Shown here: one piece after another, positions 8,754 through 18,572 of the stretch
Numbering within the stretch: position 1 is the first letter of the stretch
Layout: each line of letters opens with the position of its first letter
Source: Roseomonas marmotae
GTDB taxonomy: Bacteria; Pseudomonadota; Alphaproteobacteria; Acetobacterales; Acetobacteraceae
Length of the DNA: 64,000 bases
Direction: 5' to 3'
Assembly: GCF_017654485.1 (NCBI RefSeq)
Contig: NZ_CP061091.1
Coordinates: 3,230,501-3,294,500, forward strand
Position numbers and translations under genes: made by a program
The notes under the pieces: model-generated
The model's input: only the letters and a program-made list of their open reading frames with translations
Databases searched by the model: none
Told to the model about the DNA's origin: nothing

Positions 8754-10613
8754 ATGCAGCCCACCGGTACCAAGCCCGCCAAACATCATCCCAGCTCCAC
8801 CGGGGCTGTCCGCCACCAGGGCGAGCCCGAGGTGCTGCGCTATGCGCGCCGCCCCGTCGCCTTCCTGTTCCGGCACCTGCGGCCGCATGCGGGGTCGCAT
8901 CTGGTCATCATGCTGGCGGTACTGGGCGCGGTCGGCTGCTCCGTGGGCGCGAATTACGCGGTCAAGCACCTGATCGACACCCTCTCGGGCAATCCGTCCC
9001 AGATCGCCGCCACGGCGGTCTGGACCGCCTTCGCCATCCTGGCCGGCATCATCACGGCGGATAACATGCTCTGGCGCGTCGGCGGCTGGATCGCGGCGGA
9101 CCGCTTTCCGAGGGCCACGGCCTCCATGCGGGCGGAGCTGTTCCGCCACCTCTCCGGCCATGCCCCCGGCTATTTCGCGAACCGCTCGGCCGGCACGCTG
9201 GCCAGCCGCATCAGCGCCACCGGCACCGCCGCCTTCACCCTGCTGCAGAACTTCACCTGGCATACCGTGCCGCCCGCCGTCGCGGTGGTGCTGGCCATCG
9301 GCTTCCTGGCCAGCGTGGACCCGATCATGGCGGGCTGCCTGGTCGTGGCCGCCGGCACGCTGGCAGCCGGCGTCGCCACCCTCGGCCGCCGGGGCGAGAA
9401 GCTGCATGACAGCTTCGCCGGCCGCGCTGCCGCCGTGGATGGCCAGCTGGTGGATGTGGTGCAGAACTTTGCCCTCGTCCGCGCCTTCGGCGCCTTCGGG
9501 CGGGAGGGGACGCGGCTGGACCAGGCCCTGGCCGCCGAGACCGGCGCCCGCCGCGCCAGCCTGCGCTACCTGGAGAAGCTGCGGCTGGTGCATGGCGCCG
9601 CCACGGCGGTCCTGACCGCCTGCCTGCTGGGCTGGGCCGTGCATCTCTGGCAGATCGGCCGCGCCACCACGGGCGACATCGTGCTGGTCTGCACCCTCGG
9701 CTTCACCATTCTGCATGCCAGCCGCGACCTGGCGATGGCCCTGGTGGACCTGACGCAGTATGTGGCGCGGATGCGGGAGGCGCTGGCCGCCCTTCTGGTG
9801 GCGCATGACATGCCGGATGTGGAGAACGCCACCAACCTGGAATCCCCGGCGGACCGCCCGGTGGGCGAGGTGATCTTCGATGACATCACCTTCCGCTACC
9901 CCGCCGCCCCCGCCGGCAGCGAGCCCATCCTGCGGCATATGCAGCTCGCGATCCCGGCCGGGCAGAAGGTCGGCATCGTCGGCCGCTCCGGCGCCGGCAA
10001 GTCCACCCTGCTGACCCTGCTGCAGCGCCATGCCGCGCCGCAGGAAGGCAAGGTGGCGATCGATGGCCAGGACATCGCCCTGGCGACGCGGGAGAGCCTG
10101 GCGGAGATGATCGCGGTCGTGCCGCAGGATGTCTCGCTCTTCCACCGCTCGGTGCTGGAGAATATCCGCTACGCCCGCCCCGATGCGACGGACGAGGAAG
10201 TGCTGGCCGCCGCTGAGGCCGCCCGCTGCCGCGAATTCATCGAGGCGCTGCCGGAAGGCTTCGACACCATCGTGGGCGACCGCGGCGCCAAGCTCTCGGG
10301 CGGACAGCGGCAGCGGCTGGCGATCGCCCGCGCCCTGCTGAAGAACGCGCCGATCCTGCTGCTGGACGAAGCGACCTCCGCGCTCGACTCGGAGAGCGAG
10401 GCCGAGGTGCAGGCGGCGCTGGACCGGCTGATGGAAGGCCGCACCGTCATCGCCGTAGCGCACCGTCTCGCTACCCTGTCCAACTTCGACCGCATCGTGG
10501 TGATGGATGCCGGCCAGGTGGTGCAGGATGGCTCGCCGGAGATGCTGATGCGCCGCCCCGGTCCCTATCAGGACATGGTGCGCCGCCAGTCCGAGGCACT
10601 GATGGCGGCCTGA
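8754..10613 (+). CDS. ABC-type exporter, fused membrane and ATPase domains
   Basis: This 619-residue half-transporter has a six-helix type-1 exporter membrane domain (about residues 35-330) followed by an ATPase with Walker A GRSGAGKST (from G410), signature LSGGQRQRLAIARA, Walker B ILLLDEATSALD and switch histidine in AVAHRLATL. It should work as a homodimer exporting a lipid, peptide or drug. The ATG at 8754 is chosen because AGGAGG lies 14-15 bases before it. No partner subunit is adjacent, and a strong terminator follows directly, so it forms its own transcription unit. Confidence 0.93.
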   Translation: MQPTGTKPAKHHPSSTGAVRHQGEPEVLRYARRPVAFLFRHLRPHAGSHLVIMLAVLGAVGCSVGANYAVKHLIDTLSGNPSQIAATAVWTAFAILAGIITADNMLWRVGGWIAADRFPRATASMRAELFRHLSGHAPGYFANRSAGTLASRISATGTAAFTLLQNFTWHTVPPAVAVVLAIGFLASVDPIMAGCLVVAAGTLAAGVATLGRRGEKLHDSFAGRAAAVDGQLVDVVQNFALVRAFGAFGREGTRLDQALAAETGARRASLRYLEKLRLVHGAATAVLTACLLGWAVHLWQIGRATTGDIVLVCTLGFTILHASRDLAMALVDLTQYVARMREALAALLVAHDMPDVENATNLESPADRPVGEVIFDDITFRYPAAPAGSEPILRHMQLAIPAGQKVGIVGRSGAGKSTLLTLLQRHAAPQEGKVAIDGQDIALATRESLAEMIAVVPQDVSLFHRSVLENIRYARPDATDEEVLAAAEAARCREFIEALPEGFDTIVGDRGAKLSGGQRQRLAIARALLKNAPILLLDEATSALDSESEAEVQAALDRLMEGRTVIAVAHRLATLSNFDRIVVMDAGQVVQDGSPEMLMRRPGPYQDMVRRQSEALMAA

Positions 10614-10636
10614 GCCGCCCCGGCCGGCCGGAACCA

Positions 10637-10663
10637 GGGGAAGGCCCGTGCCTTCCCCTTTTT
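10637..10663 (+). terminator. Rho-independent terminator of the ABC exporter
   Basis: GGGGAAGGC and GCCTTCCCC form a perfect 9-base-pair stem around a four-base loop, followed by five T. It lies 24 bases past the exporter stop codon. Confidence 0.9.
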
Positions 10664-10680
10664 CATGCCCGCAGCGTCAT

Positions 10681-10717
10681 GCCAAGCGCCGCCGGCGCCG
10701 CGTCGGCGGCGCTTGGC
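10681..10717. repeat. Long perfect inverted repeat (hairpin)
   Basis: Fourteen-base arms (10681-10694 and 10704-10717, starting GCCAAGCGCC) pair perfectly around nine bases. It lies 44 bases beyond the stop of the leftward small membrane protein gene, so it may protect or end that transcript, although no T-run follows on that strand. Confidence 0.6.
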
Positions 10718-10760
10718 CCGGGTCAAGGCTCCGGGCCCGCCGCAGCCAGGCCGTGGCGCC

Positions 10761-10973
10761 TCAGCCGTTCAACCCGGCCTGACGCGCCAGCCGCCTGGCC
10801 AGCCAGTAACCCAGCAGGCCGGAAATCGGCGCCGCGGGCAGCACCAGCAGCCAGCCGGCATGGACGTTGTTGACCACCAGCCCCAGCCCGATCCCCAGCA
10901 TCAGCCCACCGACCAGGCTGCCCGTCACTCCGGCTGTCAGGCCCAGGATCAATAATTGTGCGCGTGTCACCAT
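10761..10973 (-). CDS. Small membrane protein of unknown function
   Basis: The 70-residue product has two hydrophobic segments: about residues 8-35, rich in Gly and Leu (GLTAGVTGSLVGGLMLGIGL), and about 41-60. They are followed by a basic tail (ARRLARQAG), so it is probably a two-helix inner-membrane hairpin. The composition is clearly that of a membrane protein and the frame fits the space between two terminator-like hairpins and rpsD. I do not recognise a family. It is divergent from rpsD. Confidence 0.6.
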   Translation of the reverse strand: MVTRAQLLILGLTAGVTGSLVGGLMLGIGLGLVVNNVHAGWLLVLPAAPISGLLGYWLARRLARQAGLNG

Positions 10974-11166
10974 GAATCGGCAGTAGGCGGCGGCGGCAGG
11001 TTTGACAAGCCGCGCGGCCGGCGGCTAAACGCCGGCTCCCTTCCGGGAAAGCGGGTGCAGGCCAGTCCTGCGCCCCGCCCTTGGCATGCCCGCCCTGGGA
11101 CTACCGGGACAATCAGCGACACCCGGCCATCAAGGCGGGGGCGCATCAGAACAAGGAGCCCGCCGC

Positions 11167-11784
11167 ATGACGAAGCGCGCGGAAAGCAAGTACAAGATCA
11201 ATCGCCGCCTCGGCGTCAACCTGTGGGGCCGCGCCAAGTCCCCCATCAGCAAGCGCGAGTATGGCCCCGGCCAGCACGGCCAGCGCCGCAAGCAGAAGCC
11301 GACCGACTTCGGCATCCAGCTGATGGCCAAGCAGAAGCTCAAGGGCTACTACGGCAACATCGGCGAGAAGCAGTTCCGCAAGTACTACGAAGAGGCCGTG
11401 CGCCGTAAGGGCGACACCTCCGAGAACCTGATCGAGCTGCTGGAGCGCCGCCTGGATGCGGTGATCTACCGCATGAAGCTGGCGATGACGCCCTTCGCCG
11501 CGCGCCAGTTCATCAACCATGGCCACATCACGGTCAACGGCAAGCGTGTGAACATCCCCTCCTACCTCGTCCGCGACAATGACGTGATCGAGGTGAAGGA
11601 GAAGTCGAAGCAGCTGGTCGCCGTGCTCGACGCCGCCCAGTCCGGCGAGCGCGACGTGCCGGAGTATCTGGAAGTGGACCACCGCCAGATGAAGGGCCGC
11701 TACCTGCGCGCCCCGAAGCTGTCGGACGTGCCCTATCCGGTGCAGATGGAACCGAACCTGGTGGTCGAGTTCTACTCCCGCTGA
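11167..11784 (+). CDS. rpsD: 30S ribosomal protein S4
   Basis: The 205-residue protein is a full-length alphaproteobacterial S4, with the N-terminal domain ([20 protein letters not shown]) and the S4 RNA-binding domain ([20 protein letters not shown], then [15 protein letters not shown]). It binds 16S rRNA early in small-subunit assembly. The ATG at 11167 is preceded by AAGGAG at good spacing, so the 27 upstream in-frame codons are rejected. It stands apart from the alpha operon, as is usual in alphaproteobacteria, and has its own terminator. Confidence 0.98.
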   Translation: MTKRAESKYKINRRLGVNLWGRAKSPISKREYGPGQHGQRRKQKPTDFGIQLMAKQKLKGYYGNIGEKQFRKYYEEAVRRKGDTSENLIELLERRLDAVIYRMKLAMTPFAARQFINHGHITVNGKRVNIPSYLVRDNDVIEVKEKSKQLVAVLDAAQSGERDVPEYLEVDHRQMKGRYLRAPKLSDVPYPVQMEPNLVVEFYSR

Positions 11785-11836
11785 TCCGGTGGAGGGGGTC
11801 CGCCCCCTCCCCCACGGGATTGCCGCTCCGGCGGAT

Positions 11837-11867
11837 CGAAAGGCGCTTCGGCGCCTTTCGTTGTTTT
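11837..11867 (+). terminator. rpsD terminator with a TTCG tetraloop
   Basis: CGAAAGGCGC and GCGCCTTTCG form a perfect 10-base-pair stem closed by TTCG, followed by TTGTTTT. The TTCG loop is unusually stable in RNA. It lies between convergent rpsD and aat; from the other strand it has only a short T stretch. Confidence 0.93.
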
Positions 11868-11877
11868 CAGGCTGGCC

Positions 11878-12534
11878 TCAAGGGGCGGCGCGCATGGCGC
11901 GGATCTCGTCCTCCAGTCCCTCGGGCGCCGGCAGCCAGCGGGCCGGCACTTCCAGCGCCAGCGCCAGCCGCTGGCGATAGGCGGTCCGGGGAATCTCCAT
12001 CGCGCCGAACTGGCTCAGATGCCCGGTGAGGAACTGGGTATCCAGCAGGGTGAAACCGCCCAGCCGCAGCCGTGCCACCAGATGCACGAGCGCGACCTTC
12101 GAGGCATCGCGCACCCGGCTGAACATGCTCTCCCCGAAGAAGGCGCCGCCAAGCGCCACGCCATAGAGCCCGCCCACCATCCGCCCCTGCTGCCAGACCT
12201 CGATGGAATGGCCCTGGCCGCTCTGGTGCAGGGCGTTGAAAAGCTGCTCGATCTCCGGGTTGATCCAGCTGTCCTCCCGTCCCGGTGCCGGGGCGGCGCA
12301 AAGGGCGATGGTCCGGGCGAAGGCGGTATCGGCCGTGACGGTGAAGGCGCCGGAGAGCACGGTGCGCGCCAGGCGGCGCGGCAGGTGGAACCCGCCCAGC
12401 GGCAGCACGCCGCGCATTTCCGGGTCCAGCCAGTAGAGCTGCGCGGCCGAGCGGGACTCGGCCATGGGGAAGAGGCCGGCGCGATAGGCCCGGACAAGCA
12501 GCTCAGGCGTGATATGCACGGTATGCCTGGACAC
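11878..12534 (-). CDS. aat: Leucyl/phenylalanyl-tRNA--protein transferase
   Basis: The protein begins close to [19 protein letters not shown], the standard Aat N-terminus, and carries [18 protein letters not shown] and [17 protein letters not shown], the conserved core of the family. It adds Leu or Phe from charged tRNA to proteins with N-terminal Arg or Lys, marking them for ClpS/ClpAP degradation. The GTG at 12534 (218 residues) is preferred over a TTG 15 codons upstream because it gives the normal length; no strong ribosome site supports either. It follows the AcvB-like gene on the same strand with only a small gap and may be read from the same message. Confidence 0.95.
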   Translation of the reverse strand: MSRHTVHITPELLVRAYRAGLFPMAESRSAAQLYWLDPEMRGVLPLGGFHLPRRLARTVLSGAFTVTADTAFARTIALCAAPAPGREDSWINPEIEQLFNALHQSGQGHSIEVWQQGRMVGGLYGVALGGAFFGESMFSRVRDASKVALVHLVARLRLGGFTLLDTQFLTGHLSQFGAMEIPRTAYRQRLALALEVPARWLPAPEGLEDEIRAMRAAP

Positions 12535-12585
12535 GGCGCCTATGATGGGCCTGAACTCCGCCCCCGCGCCAGCACCCAACGCCGG

Positions 12586-13311
12586 TCACGCCGGGCGGGG
12601 CGGCAGGCGGGCATAGATGCGTTCGGCCAGGGCCGTGTAGTTCTCGTCGAAATGATGTCCCCCCTTGATGCCGATCACCTGCGCGGGTGGGGAGGGAAAG
12701 GCCAGGCAGCCGGTTTCCGCCTTCTCATCCGTGCCATAGATGCATTGTACCAGCTCCGGCGGCAGGTTCGGCACATCCGGCAGGGTCGGCACCGCCGTGG
12801 GGCGCGCGAAGCCGATGAAATCGCCGATCCTGATCTCGAAGGCCGCTTCCCTGGCGAAGGCCAGCAGGGAGATCAGCACCACGCGGTCCCGTGTCTCCTG
12901 CCTCAGGCGGGGCCAGGTGCCGGGTATGATGTCGGCGCCGAAGGAATAGCCGATGATGGCCACCTTCGGGATCCCCCACTTCTCCACGTAGAGCGCGACG
13001 ACACGGTCCAGCTCGGCCGCCACCTCCTCCGGCCGGCGGCGGGTCCAGAACCAGTTCAGGCAGTCGAACCCCACCACCGACATGCCGCGGTCGCGGAAGT
13101 TGCGGCCGAGGGTGCGGTCGATATCCCGCCAGCCGCCATCGCCGGAGAGGATGATGGCGAAGACATCGCGGCGCGGGTTCCGGGTAGCGGGCAGCTCGAT
13201 CAGCCAGCGGGAGGTATCGCGCTGCGCCAGGGCCGGGCGGGCCAGCAGGCCCGTGGCCAGCCCGGCGCCGGCACCGGCCAGCAGAAGGCGCCGCCGCATC
13301 ATCCTGATCAT
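12586..13311 (-). CDS. acvB: AcvB/VirJ-family periplasmic serine hydrolase (likely lysyl-phosphatidylglycerol hydrolase)
   Basis: A twin-arginine-like leader (RRRLLLAGAG, cleavage near residue 29) exports this 241-residue alpha/beta hydrolase. The VirJ/AcvB hallmark LSGDGGWRDID is at residues 55-65, the nucleophile S123 is in GYSFGAD and the catalytic His (H219 or H220) is in KGGHHFDENY. Its length matches the single-domain VirJ form rather than the longer two-domain AcvB of Agrobacterium. In Agrobacterium acvB follows lpiA (mprF), and AcvB removes lysyl-phosphatidylglycerol made by LpiA. Here the ATGA overlap with mprF reproduces that operon, so the same substrate is inferred. Confidence 0.88.
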   Translation of the reverse strand: MIRMMRRRLLLAGAGAGLATGLLARPALAQRDTSRWLIELPATRNPRRDVFAIILSGDGGWRDIDRTLGRNFRDRGMSVVGFDCLNWFWTRRRPEEVAAELDRVVALYVEKWGIPKVAIIGYSFGADIIPGTWPRLRQETRDRVVLISLLAFAREAAFEIRIGDFIGFARPTAVPTLPDVPNLPPELVQCIYGTDEKAETGCLAFPSPPAQVIGIKGGHHFDENYTALAERIYARLPPRPA

Positions 13312-15962
13312 TTCCCGATCACCCCTCGCAGCCCGCCCGATTGCAGCGCCGCCACATCCGCCAGCACCACCCAGGGGTCCAGCCCCCCCGCCGCGCAGAG
13401 GTAGCGTGGCTCCCAGACGGGATCGAACTTCTCCTTGAAGGCCCTCAGCCCCCGGAAGTTGTAGAAGCGCTCCCCACGATGGAAGACCAGCCCGCCCAGG
13501 CGATACCAGATCGGCGCCAGCCGGTGGGCGGCCAGGCCGGACAGTGGCGCCATGCCCAGGTCGAAGAAGGCATAGCCCTGCTCCTTCGCCATCAGCAGCA
13601 GGCGGGTGAAGAGGAAGTCCATGGTGCCCGGCGGCATGTCCGGGCGGTGCCGCATCAGGTCCACCGACATGTCGCTGCGGGTGCGCGGTGTATCCAGCAG
13701 CGTGGCGAAGGCGATGACACGCCGGTCCGCCCCGCGCACCACGGCCAGGGGCTGGCTGGCCACGTAGTCAGGCTCGAAGGCACCCAGCGAGAAGGCCTTC
13801 TCCCGCGCCTTGTGCTGCTCCAGCCAGAGACGGGAGACTTCCTCCAGCTCCGGCAGGATCGGTGGCACGTCCTCGGGGCGCAGCAGCTCAAAGGTGACAC
13901 CCTCCCGCTCGGCGCGGTTTATGGCGGTCCGGAGCGGCTGGCGGGCCTTGCCCTTCAACTCGAAGCTCGCGAGGCGGACCCGCGCAGCCTCCCCCAGCTT
14001 CAGCGGCTGCAAACCGGCATCGATATAGAGCGGCAGTGTATCCGGCCGGACCTGATAGAAGGCGGCGCGCCCGCCCTGGGCATCGGCCAGCTCGACGAAG
14101 CGCCAGACCAGCTCCATGCGCCGCTCGGCCGGGCCCACGGGATCGTAGAGCGCGATCCAGGAGCGGCCACGCCGGCCATACATGATGAAGGCATCGCCTT
14201 CCTGCGCCATCAGCAGCGCCTTGTCGCCCATGCGGACCAGGTTGGCATCGGCGCGGTCCTGCGCCTCCACGATGGCCACGGCATGGGCCAGCTCTTCCGG
14301 CGTGGGGCGGGCAATGCGGGCCTGCGCGGGGCGCAGCAGGGTCCAGAGCCCTGCGGCGCCGGCCAGCAGTACCGTGGCGAGGGTGACGCGCATGGCGCGC
14401 GGCGCATTCTCGTCCAGCTCGAAACGCCACCAGAGCTGGCGGGAATACTCGATATCCCGGTGCGCGAAGAACAGCAGCCAGACCGCGGCGGCCAGCACGC
14501 AGGCGACGGCCAGCCACCAGCCAGGGGTGAGGCTGGGTGTCAGCATCCGTGCCCGGCGGTCGAAGCGGCGGCGGGAGGTCAGCAGCGCCACGGCCAGCAG
14601 GGCCAGCAGCGACAGTTCCAGGAAGCCGCTGCCGCGCAGGGTGGAGAGCACCAACCCGCCTAGCGCCAGCAGCAGTGCCAGCCACCAGGCGCCGTCCAGC
14701 CGGTGCGCCAGCCCATAGGCCACGAAGAGCAGCGCCAGCCCGCCCACCGAGGAGAGGAGGTGGGAAGCCTCGAAGAGCGGCTGCGGCACCGGCAGGTTGA
14801 AGCCGGGCTCGAAGACATCGACGGGCGGCGCGATGCCGCCCATCACCAGCGCGGCGCCCGCGCCGAAGGCCAGCACGCCCAGGAAGCGGGGCATCAGCCG
14901 GGTGGAGGCGCGCAGCGCCCTGGCGCCGCCCTTCAGGGCGGGGATGCGGTGCCGCAGCTCGAAGCCCGTCAGCAGCACCACGGCCATGATCAGCGGAAGA
15001 AGAAAGTAGATGGCGCGGTAGAGCAGCAGGGCCGCCGCCACCTGGTCCAGCGGCACCGGCCCATCCTTGAAGGCGAGCAGCACAACGGCCTCGAACACGC
15101 CGATCCCGCCGGGCAGGTGACTGAGGGCACCCATGGCGATGGCCACGACATAGAGCGCGGCGAAGGAGGACAGCCCCACGGTGCCCTCCGGCAGCAGCAG
15201 CCAGAGCACCACTGCCGCGAGGCCGAGGTCGGTGATGGAAATCACCGCCTGCGCCAGCAGCAGCTTCAGGCTGGGGACGCGGAGGGTGATGGGCCCCAGC
15301 CGCAGCGCCACGCGCCGCCGCCGCCCCGCCACGGCGATGCCGGCCATGGCCAGCAGGCACAGCCCCGCCAACACGCGCAGCAACGGCGCTGGCAGGCCGA
15401 ACCAGTCCTCCATCTGGCCGGCTTCCAGCAGCACGCCCAGGGCGGCCACGAAGAAGATGCCGATGCTCAGGCTGGCGGTGACAAAGACCAGGATCCGGGC
15501 GATCTGGCTGGGCTGCACCCCGGCGGCGGCATAGATCCGCCAGCGCACCGCGCCCCCGGTGAAGGCCCCCACCCCCATGGTATTGCTGAGCGCGAATCCG
15601 CAGAAGGCGGCCAGCGCCCCGATGCGCGGCGGCACCGGCGGCTGCGGCCCCACATGCCGCAGGGCCGAGAGGTCGTAGCCGATCATGGCCGTGTAGCTGA
15701 GCGCCGCCACCGCTACCGCCGTGGCCAGCAACCCCGTGCTCTTGGACGCCAGCGCCGCGGCGACCGCCCCGTAATTCAGCTCCTGCGACAGCTGATCCAG
15801 GGCGAAGAAGGCTATGGCCGCCATCACCAGCCCGGCCGCCAGCAGCAGGAAGGGCTTCAGCCGCGCCAGCCCCTGCACGCCCGCCTCGGTCAGCGGCGGC
15901 GCCGCATCCTTCGGGTCGCCGCGCAGGGTCTCGCTCGGCTCGGTCGTGGTGATTCCGTTCAT
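13308..15962 (-). CDS. mprF: Bifunctional lysylphosphatidylglycerol synthetase/flippase MprF (LpiA)
   Basis: This 884-residue protein has a hydrophobic N-terminal half of about 14 membrane helices (flippase module, about residues 30-540) and a soluble C-terminal half (DUF2156, tandem GNAT-like fold) that transfers lysine from Lys-tRNA to phosphatidylglycerol. Recognisable C-terminal stretches are GRSWIALYDPVGP, MPPGTMDFLFTRLLLMAKE and FKEKFDPVWEPRYL. Lysyl-PG lowers the negative charge of the membrane and gives resistance to cationic peptides and acid. The gene is first in a two-gene operon with the AcvB-like hydrolase, overlapping it by four bases. The start at 15962 leaves a short hydrophilic cytoplasmic N-terminus, as in homologues. 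Confidence 0.95.
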   Translation of the reverse strand: MNGITTTEPSETLRGDPKDAAPPLTEAGVQGLARLKPFLLLAAGLVMAAIAFFALDQLSQELNYGAVAAALASKSTGLLATAVAVAALSYTAMIGYDLSALRHVGPQPPVPPRIGALAAFCGFALSNTMGVGAFTGGAVRWRIYAAAGVQPSQIARILVFVTASLSIGIFFVAALGVLLEAGQMEDWFGLPAPLLRVLAGLCLLAMAGIAVAGRRRRVALRLGPITLRVPSLKLLLAQAVISITDLGLAAVVLWLLLPEGTVGLSSFAALYVVAIAMGALSHLPGGIGVFEAVVLLAFKDGPVPLDQVAAALLLYRAIYFLLPLIMAVVLLTGFELRHRIPALKGGARALRASTRLMPRFLGVLAFGAGAALVMGGIAPPVDVFEPGFNLPVPQPLFEASHLLSSVGGLALLFVAYGLAHRLDGAWWLALLLALGGLVLSTLRGSGFLELSLLALLAVALLTSRRRFDRRARMLTPSLTPGWWLAVACVLAAAVWLLFFAHRDIEYSRQLWWRFELDENAPRAMRVTLATVLLAGAAGLWTLLRPAQARIARPTPEELAHAVAIVEAQDRADANLVRMGDKALLMAQEGDAFIMYGRRGRSWIALYDPVGPAERRMELVWRFVELADAQGGRAAFYQVRPDTLPLYIDAGLQPLKLGEAARVRLASFELKGKARQPLRTAINRAEREGVTFELLRPEDVPPILPELEEVSRLWLEQHKAREKAFSLGAFEPDYVASQPLAVVRGADRRVIAFATLLDTPRTRSDMSVDLMRHRPDMPPGTMDFLFTRLLLMAKEQGYAFFDLGMAPLSGLAAHRLAPIWYRLGGLVFHRGERFYNFRGLRAFKEKFDPVWEPRYLCAAGGLDPWVVLADVAALQSGGLRGVIGK

Positions 15963-16100
15963 CAGGACTCCCGCATGGCCAGACGACGCGACGGTACGGC
16001 CGGCCGTTACCGCACAACGGGAAGGCCGCGCGGGGGATGCCCGATTCAGATGGCTGGAGCGTGAAGTTGAAGTGGCGCGGCGGGAACCCCCGCCGCTGCC

Positions 16101-17444
16101 TTAGTCCTTCAGGCCGACGAAGCGTTCCAGCCAGTGGATGGTGTAGTCGCCACTCTGGAACTGCGCGTCGTCCATGATGCGCTGGTGCAGCGGCAGGGTG
16201 GTGCGGATGCCGTCCACCACCATCTCCTCCAGCGCGCGGCGCATCCGCGCGATGGCCTCGGCGCGGGTGGTGCCGTGCACGATCAGCTTAGCCACCAGGC
16301 TGTCGTAGTTGGGCGGCACCGAATAACCGGAATAGAGCGCGCTATCGACCCGCACCCCCAGCCCGCCCGGGGCGTGGAAGGTCGTCACCCGGCCCGGGGA
16401 AGGCACGAAGGTCTCCGGGTCCTCGGCGGTGATGCGGCATTCGATGGCATGGCCGCTGAAGCGGATATCTGCCTGGGTGTAACCGAGCCTTTCGCCTGCG
16501 GCGATGCGGATCTGTTCCTTCACCAGATCGACGCCCGTGACCATCTCGGTCACCGGATGCTCCACCTGCAGGCGGGTATTCATCTCGATGAAGGAGAACT
16601 GGCCGTCCTGCCACAGGAATTCCAGCGTGCCGGCATTGCGGTAGCCGAGCTTGGAGAGGCCCCGCGTCACCTGGGCGCCGATCTCCTCGCGCTCATCGGG
16701 CGTCAGGGCGGGAGAGCCCGCTTCCTCGACCAGCTTCTGGTGGCGGCGCTGGAGCGAGCAGTCGCGCTCCCCGAAATGCACGACATTGCCGTACATGTCG
16801 GCCAGCACCTGCAACTCGATATGCCGGGGGCGGTCGAGGTACTTCTCCATGTAGACGGCGTCGTTGCCGAAGGCGGCCTTGGCCTCGGTGCGGGCGACGC
16901 GCCAGGCTTCCTCCAGCTCGTCTGCGCTGTGCGCCACCTTCATGCCGCGCCCGCCACCGCCGGCGGCGGCCTTGATCAGCACGGGGTATTTTACCTGCTC
17001 CGCCACCTCCCGCGCCTCTTCCAGGCTGCCGAGCGCGCCGGCGCTGCCGGGGACCAGGGGCACGCCGAGGGAGCGCATGGCGTCCTTGGCGGCAATCTTG
17101 TCTCCCATCATGCGGATATGCTCGGCCGTCGGGCCTATGAAGGCCAGGCCATGCGCTTCCACCATCTCGGCGAAGTCGGCATTCTCGGACAGGAAGCCGT
17201 AGCCGGGATGGATGGCCTCGGCGCCCGTGATATGCGCGGCCGAAAGGATGGCCGCCATGTTCAGGTAGCTGTCGCGCGCCAGGGGCGGGCCGATGCAGAC
17301 GCTTTCATCCGCCAGCCGCACATGCATGGCGGTGGCGTCGGCCGTGGAATGCACGGCGACGGTGCGGATGCCCATCTCCCGGCAGGCGCGGTGGACCCGC
17401 AGCGCGATCTCGCCGCGATTGGCGATCAGCACCTTCTTGAACAT
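16101..17444 (-). CDS. accC: Acetyl-CoA carboxylase, biotin carboxylase subunit
   Basis: The 447-residue ATP-grasp enzyme starts at [16 protein letters not shown] and contains the glycine-rich ATP loop [11 protein letters not shown], the [20 protein letters not shown] stretch and [16 protein letters not shown]. It carboxylates biotin on AccB with bicarbonate and ATP, the first half-reaction of malonyl-CoA synthesis. The ATG at 17444 is chosen because the family starts here; upstream codons overlap accB. It follows accB by 10 bases, forming the common aroQ-accB-accC unit. Confidence 0.98.
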   Translation of the reverse strand: MFKKVLIANRGEIALRVHRACREMGIRTVAVHSTADATAMHVRLADESVCIGPPLARDSYLNMAAILSAAHITGAEAIHPGYGFLSENADFAEMVEAHGLAFIGPTAEHIRMMGDKIAAKDAMRSLGVPLVPGSAGALGSLEEAREVAEQVKYPVLIKAAAGGGGRGMKVAHSADELEEAWRVARTEAKAAFGNDAVYMEKYLDRPRHIELQVLADMYGNVVHFGERDCSLQRRHQKLVEEAGSPALTPDEREEIGAQVTRGLSKLGYRNAGTLEFLWQDGQFSFIEMNTRLQVEHPVTEMVTGVDLVKEQIRIAAGERLGYTQADIRFSGHAIECRITAEDPETFVPSPGRVTTFHAPGGLGVRVDSALYSGYSVPPNYDSLVAKLIVHGTTRAEAIARMRRALEEMVVDGIRTTLPLHQRIMDDAQFQSGDYTIHWLERFVGLKD

Positions 17445-17454
17445 GGCGATCGCC

Positions 17455-17931
17455 TTACTCGACCACCAGCAGCGGCTCGCCGTATTCGACGGGCGCGCCA
17501 CTCTCCACCAGGATACGGGTGACCGTGCCGGCCTTGGGGGCCTTGATCTGGTTGAAGGTCTTCATGGCCTCGATCAGCATCACCGTCTGGCCGGCGGCCA
17601 CCTTGGCGCCGACGGTCACGAAGGGCTGCGCCCCCGGCTCCGGCGCGAGGTAGACCACGCCCACCATCGGCGAGGTGATGGCGCCCGGCGTGGCGGCCGT
17701 GACATCCGTGGAGACAGCGGCAGCGACCGGCGCGGCGGGCGCCGGCGCGGCAAGGGCGGCCGGGGCAGCCATCGGGGCGGCGGCATACTGCACCACCGGC
17801 GCGGCGGCGATGGTGCGGGAGACGCGCAGGCGGCTCTCCCCATCCGCCAGCTCGATCTCGCTCAGGTCGGTGTCCCGCAGGATCTGCGCCAGGGCGCGGA
17901 TGGCCTCCGGGTCGAAGGAAATGCCGCTCAT
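17455..17931 (-). CDS. accB: Acetyl-CoA carboxylase biotin carboxyl carrier protein
   Basis: This 158-residue protein has an N-terminal helical region ([19 protein letters not shown]), a long Ala/Pro-rich linker and a C-terminal biotinyl domain. The modified lysine is in the canonical [15 protein letters not shown]. It carries carboxybiotin between AccC and the AccAD carboxyltransferase. The gene lies between aroQ and accC on the same strand. Confidence 0.98.
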   Translation of the reverse strand: MSGISFDPEAIRALAQILRDTDLSEIELADGESRLRVSRTIAAAPVVQYAAAPMAAPAALAAPAPAAPVAAAVSTDVTAATPGAITSPMVGVVYLAPEPGAQPFVTVGAKVAAGQTVMLIEAMKTFNQIKAPKAGTVTRILVESGAPVEYGEPLLVVE

Positions 17932-17976
17932 GCTACCTCGTTTCGTCTCGCCGCCACTGCCTCCCGCATCGCTGGC

Positions 17977-18432
17977 TCAGGCCTCCTCGGCCTGGGCCAG
18001 GATACCGGCGATGCCGCGCAGAGCCAGCGCGTAGCCGTGCGGGCCCAGGCCGCAGATGACGCCCTGCGCGGCGCGCGAGACATAGGACAGATGCCGGAAG
18101 GATTCCCGGCGATGGATGTTGGTCAGATGCACCTCCACCACCGGCAGGTCGGATGCCAGAAGGGCGTCCATCAGCGCGATGGAGGTGTGGGAATAGCCCG
18201 CCGGATTGATGACAATGCCGGAGGCGGTGTTGCGAGCCTCCTGGACCCAGGAGATCAGCTCCCCTTCCAGGTTGGACTGGCGGAAATCGATCGCGAGGTC
18301 CAGCGCATCCGCCGTCTCGGCGCAGAGCTGCTCAATATCGTCGAGCGTCTCCGAACCGTAGAGCTCAGGCTCCCGGGTCCCGAGCATGTTCAGGTTGGGG
18401 CCGTTCAGCACCAGGATGAGGGGCGGGTTCAC
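17977..18432 (-). CDS. aroQ: Type II 3-dehydroquinate dehydratase
   Basis: The protein is a small type II dehydroquinase with [18 protein letters not shown] (catalytic Arg and Tyr at about residues 20 and 25), [13 protein letters not shown] and [20 protein letters not shown], where the catalytic His sits. It makes 3-dehydroshikimate in the shikimate pathway as a dodecamer. The GTG at 18432 gives 151 residues, the usual size; longer readings would give an N-terminus unrelated to the family. Its position before accB is a conserved arrangement in proteobacteria. Confidence 0.96.
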   Translation of the reverse strand: MNPPLILVLNGPNLNMLGTREPELYGSETLDDIEQLCAETADALDLAIDFRQSNLEGELISWVQEARNTASGIVINPAGYSHTSIALMDALLASDLPVVEVHLTNIHRRESFRHLSYVSRAAQGVICGLGPHGYALALRGIAGILAQAEEA

Positions 18433-18572
18433 GATGCGCGCGTCCACGGACTTTTCCGCTGCGGCGCCTAGCACGGTGCAATTCCGCACCGCAAGCGGCG
18501 CCAGCACCGTGAGCCCGTCCCTATAAGGAGAATGGCGGGCCTTGGGCGGCCTCAGGCCGCCCAGGGTAAAGC

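Noticed and set aside
14703..16064. 453-codon open frame opposite mprF
   Set aside because: It is Gln/His/Arg-rich without domains and lies fully opposite a clear mprF gene. Such frames arise by chance in GC-rich DNA.
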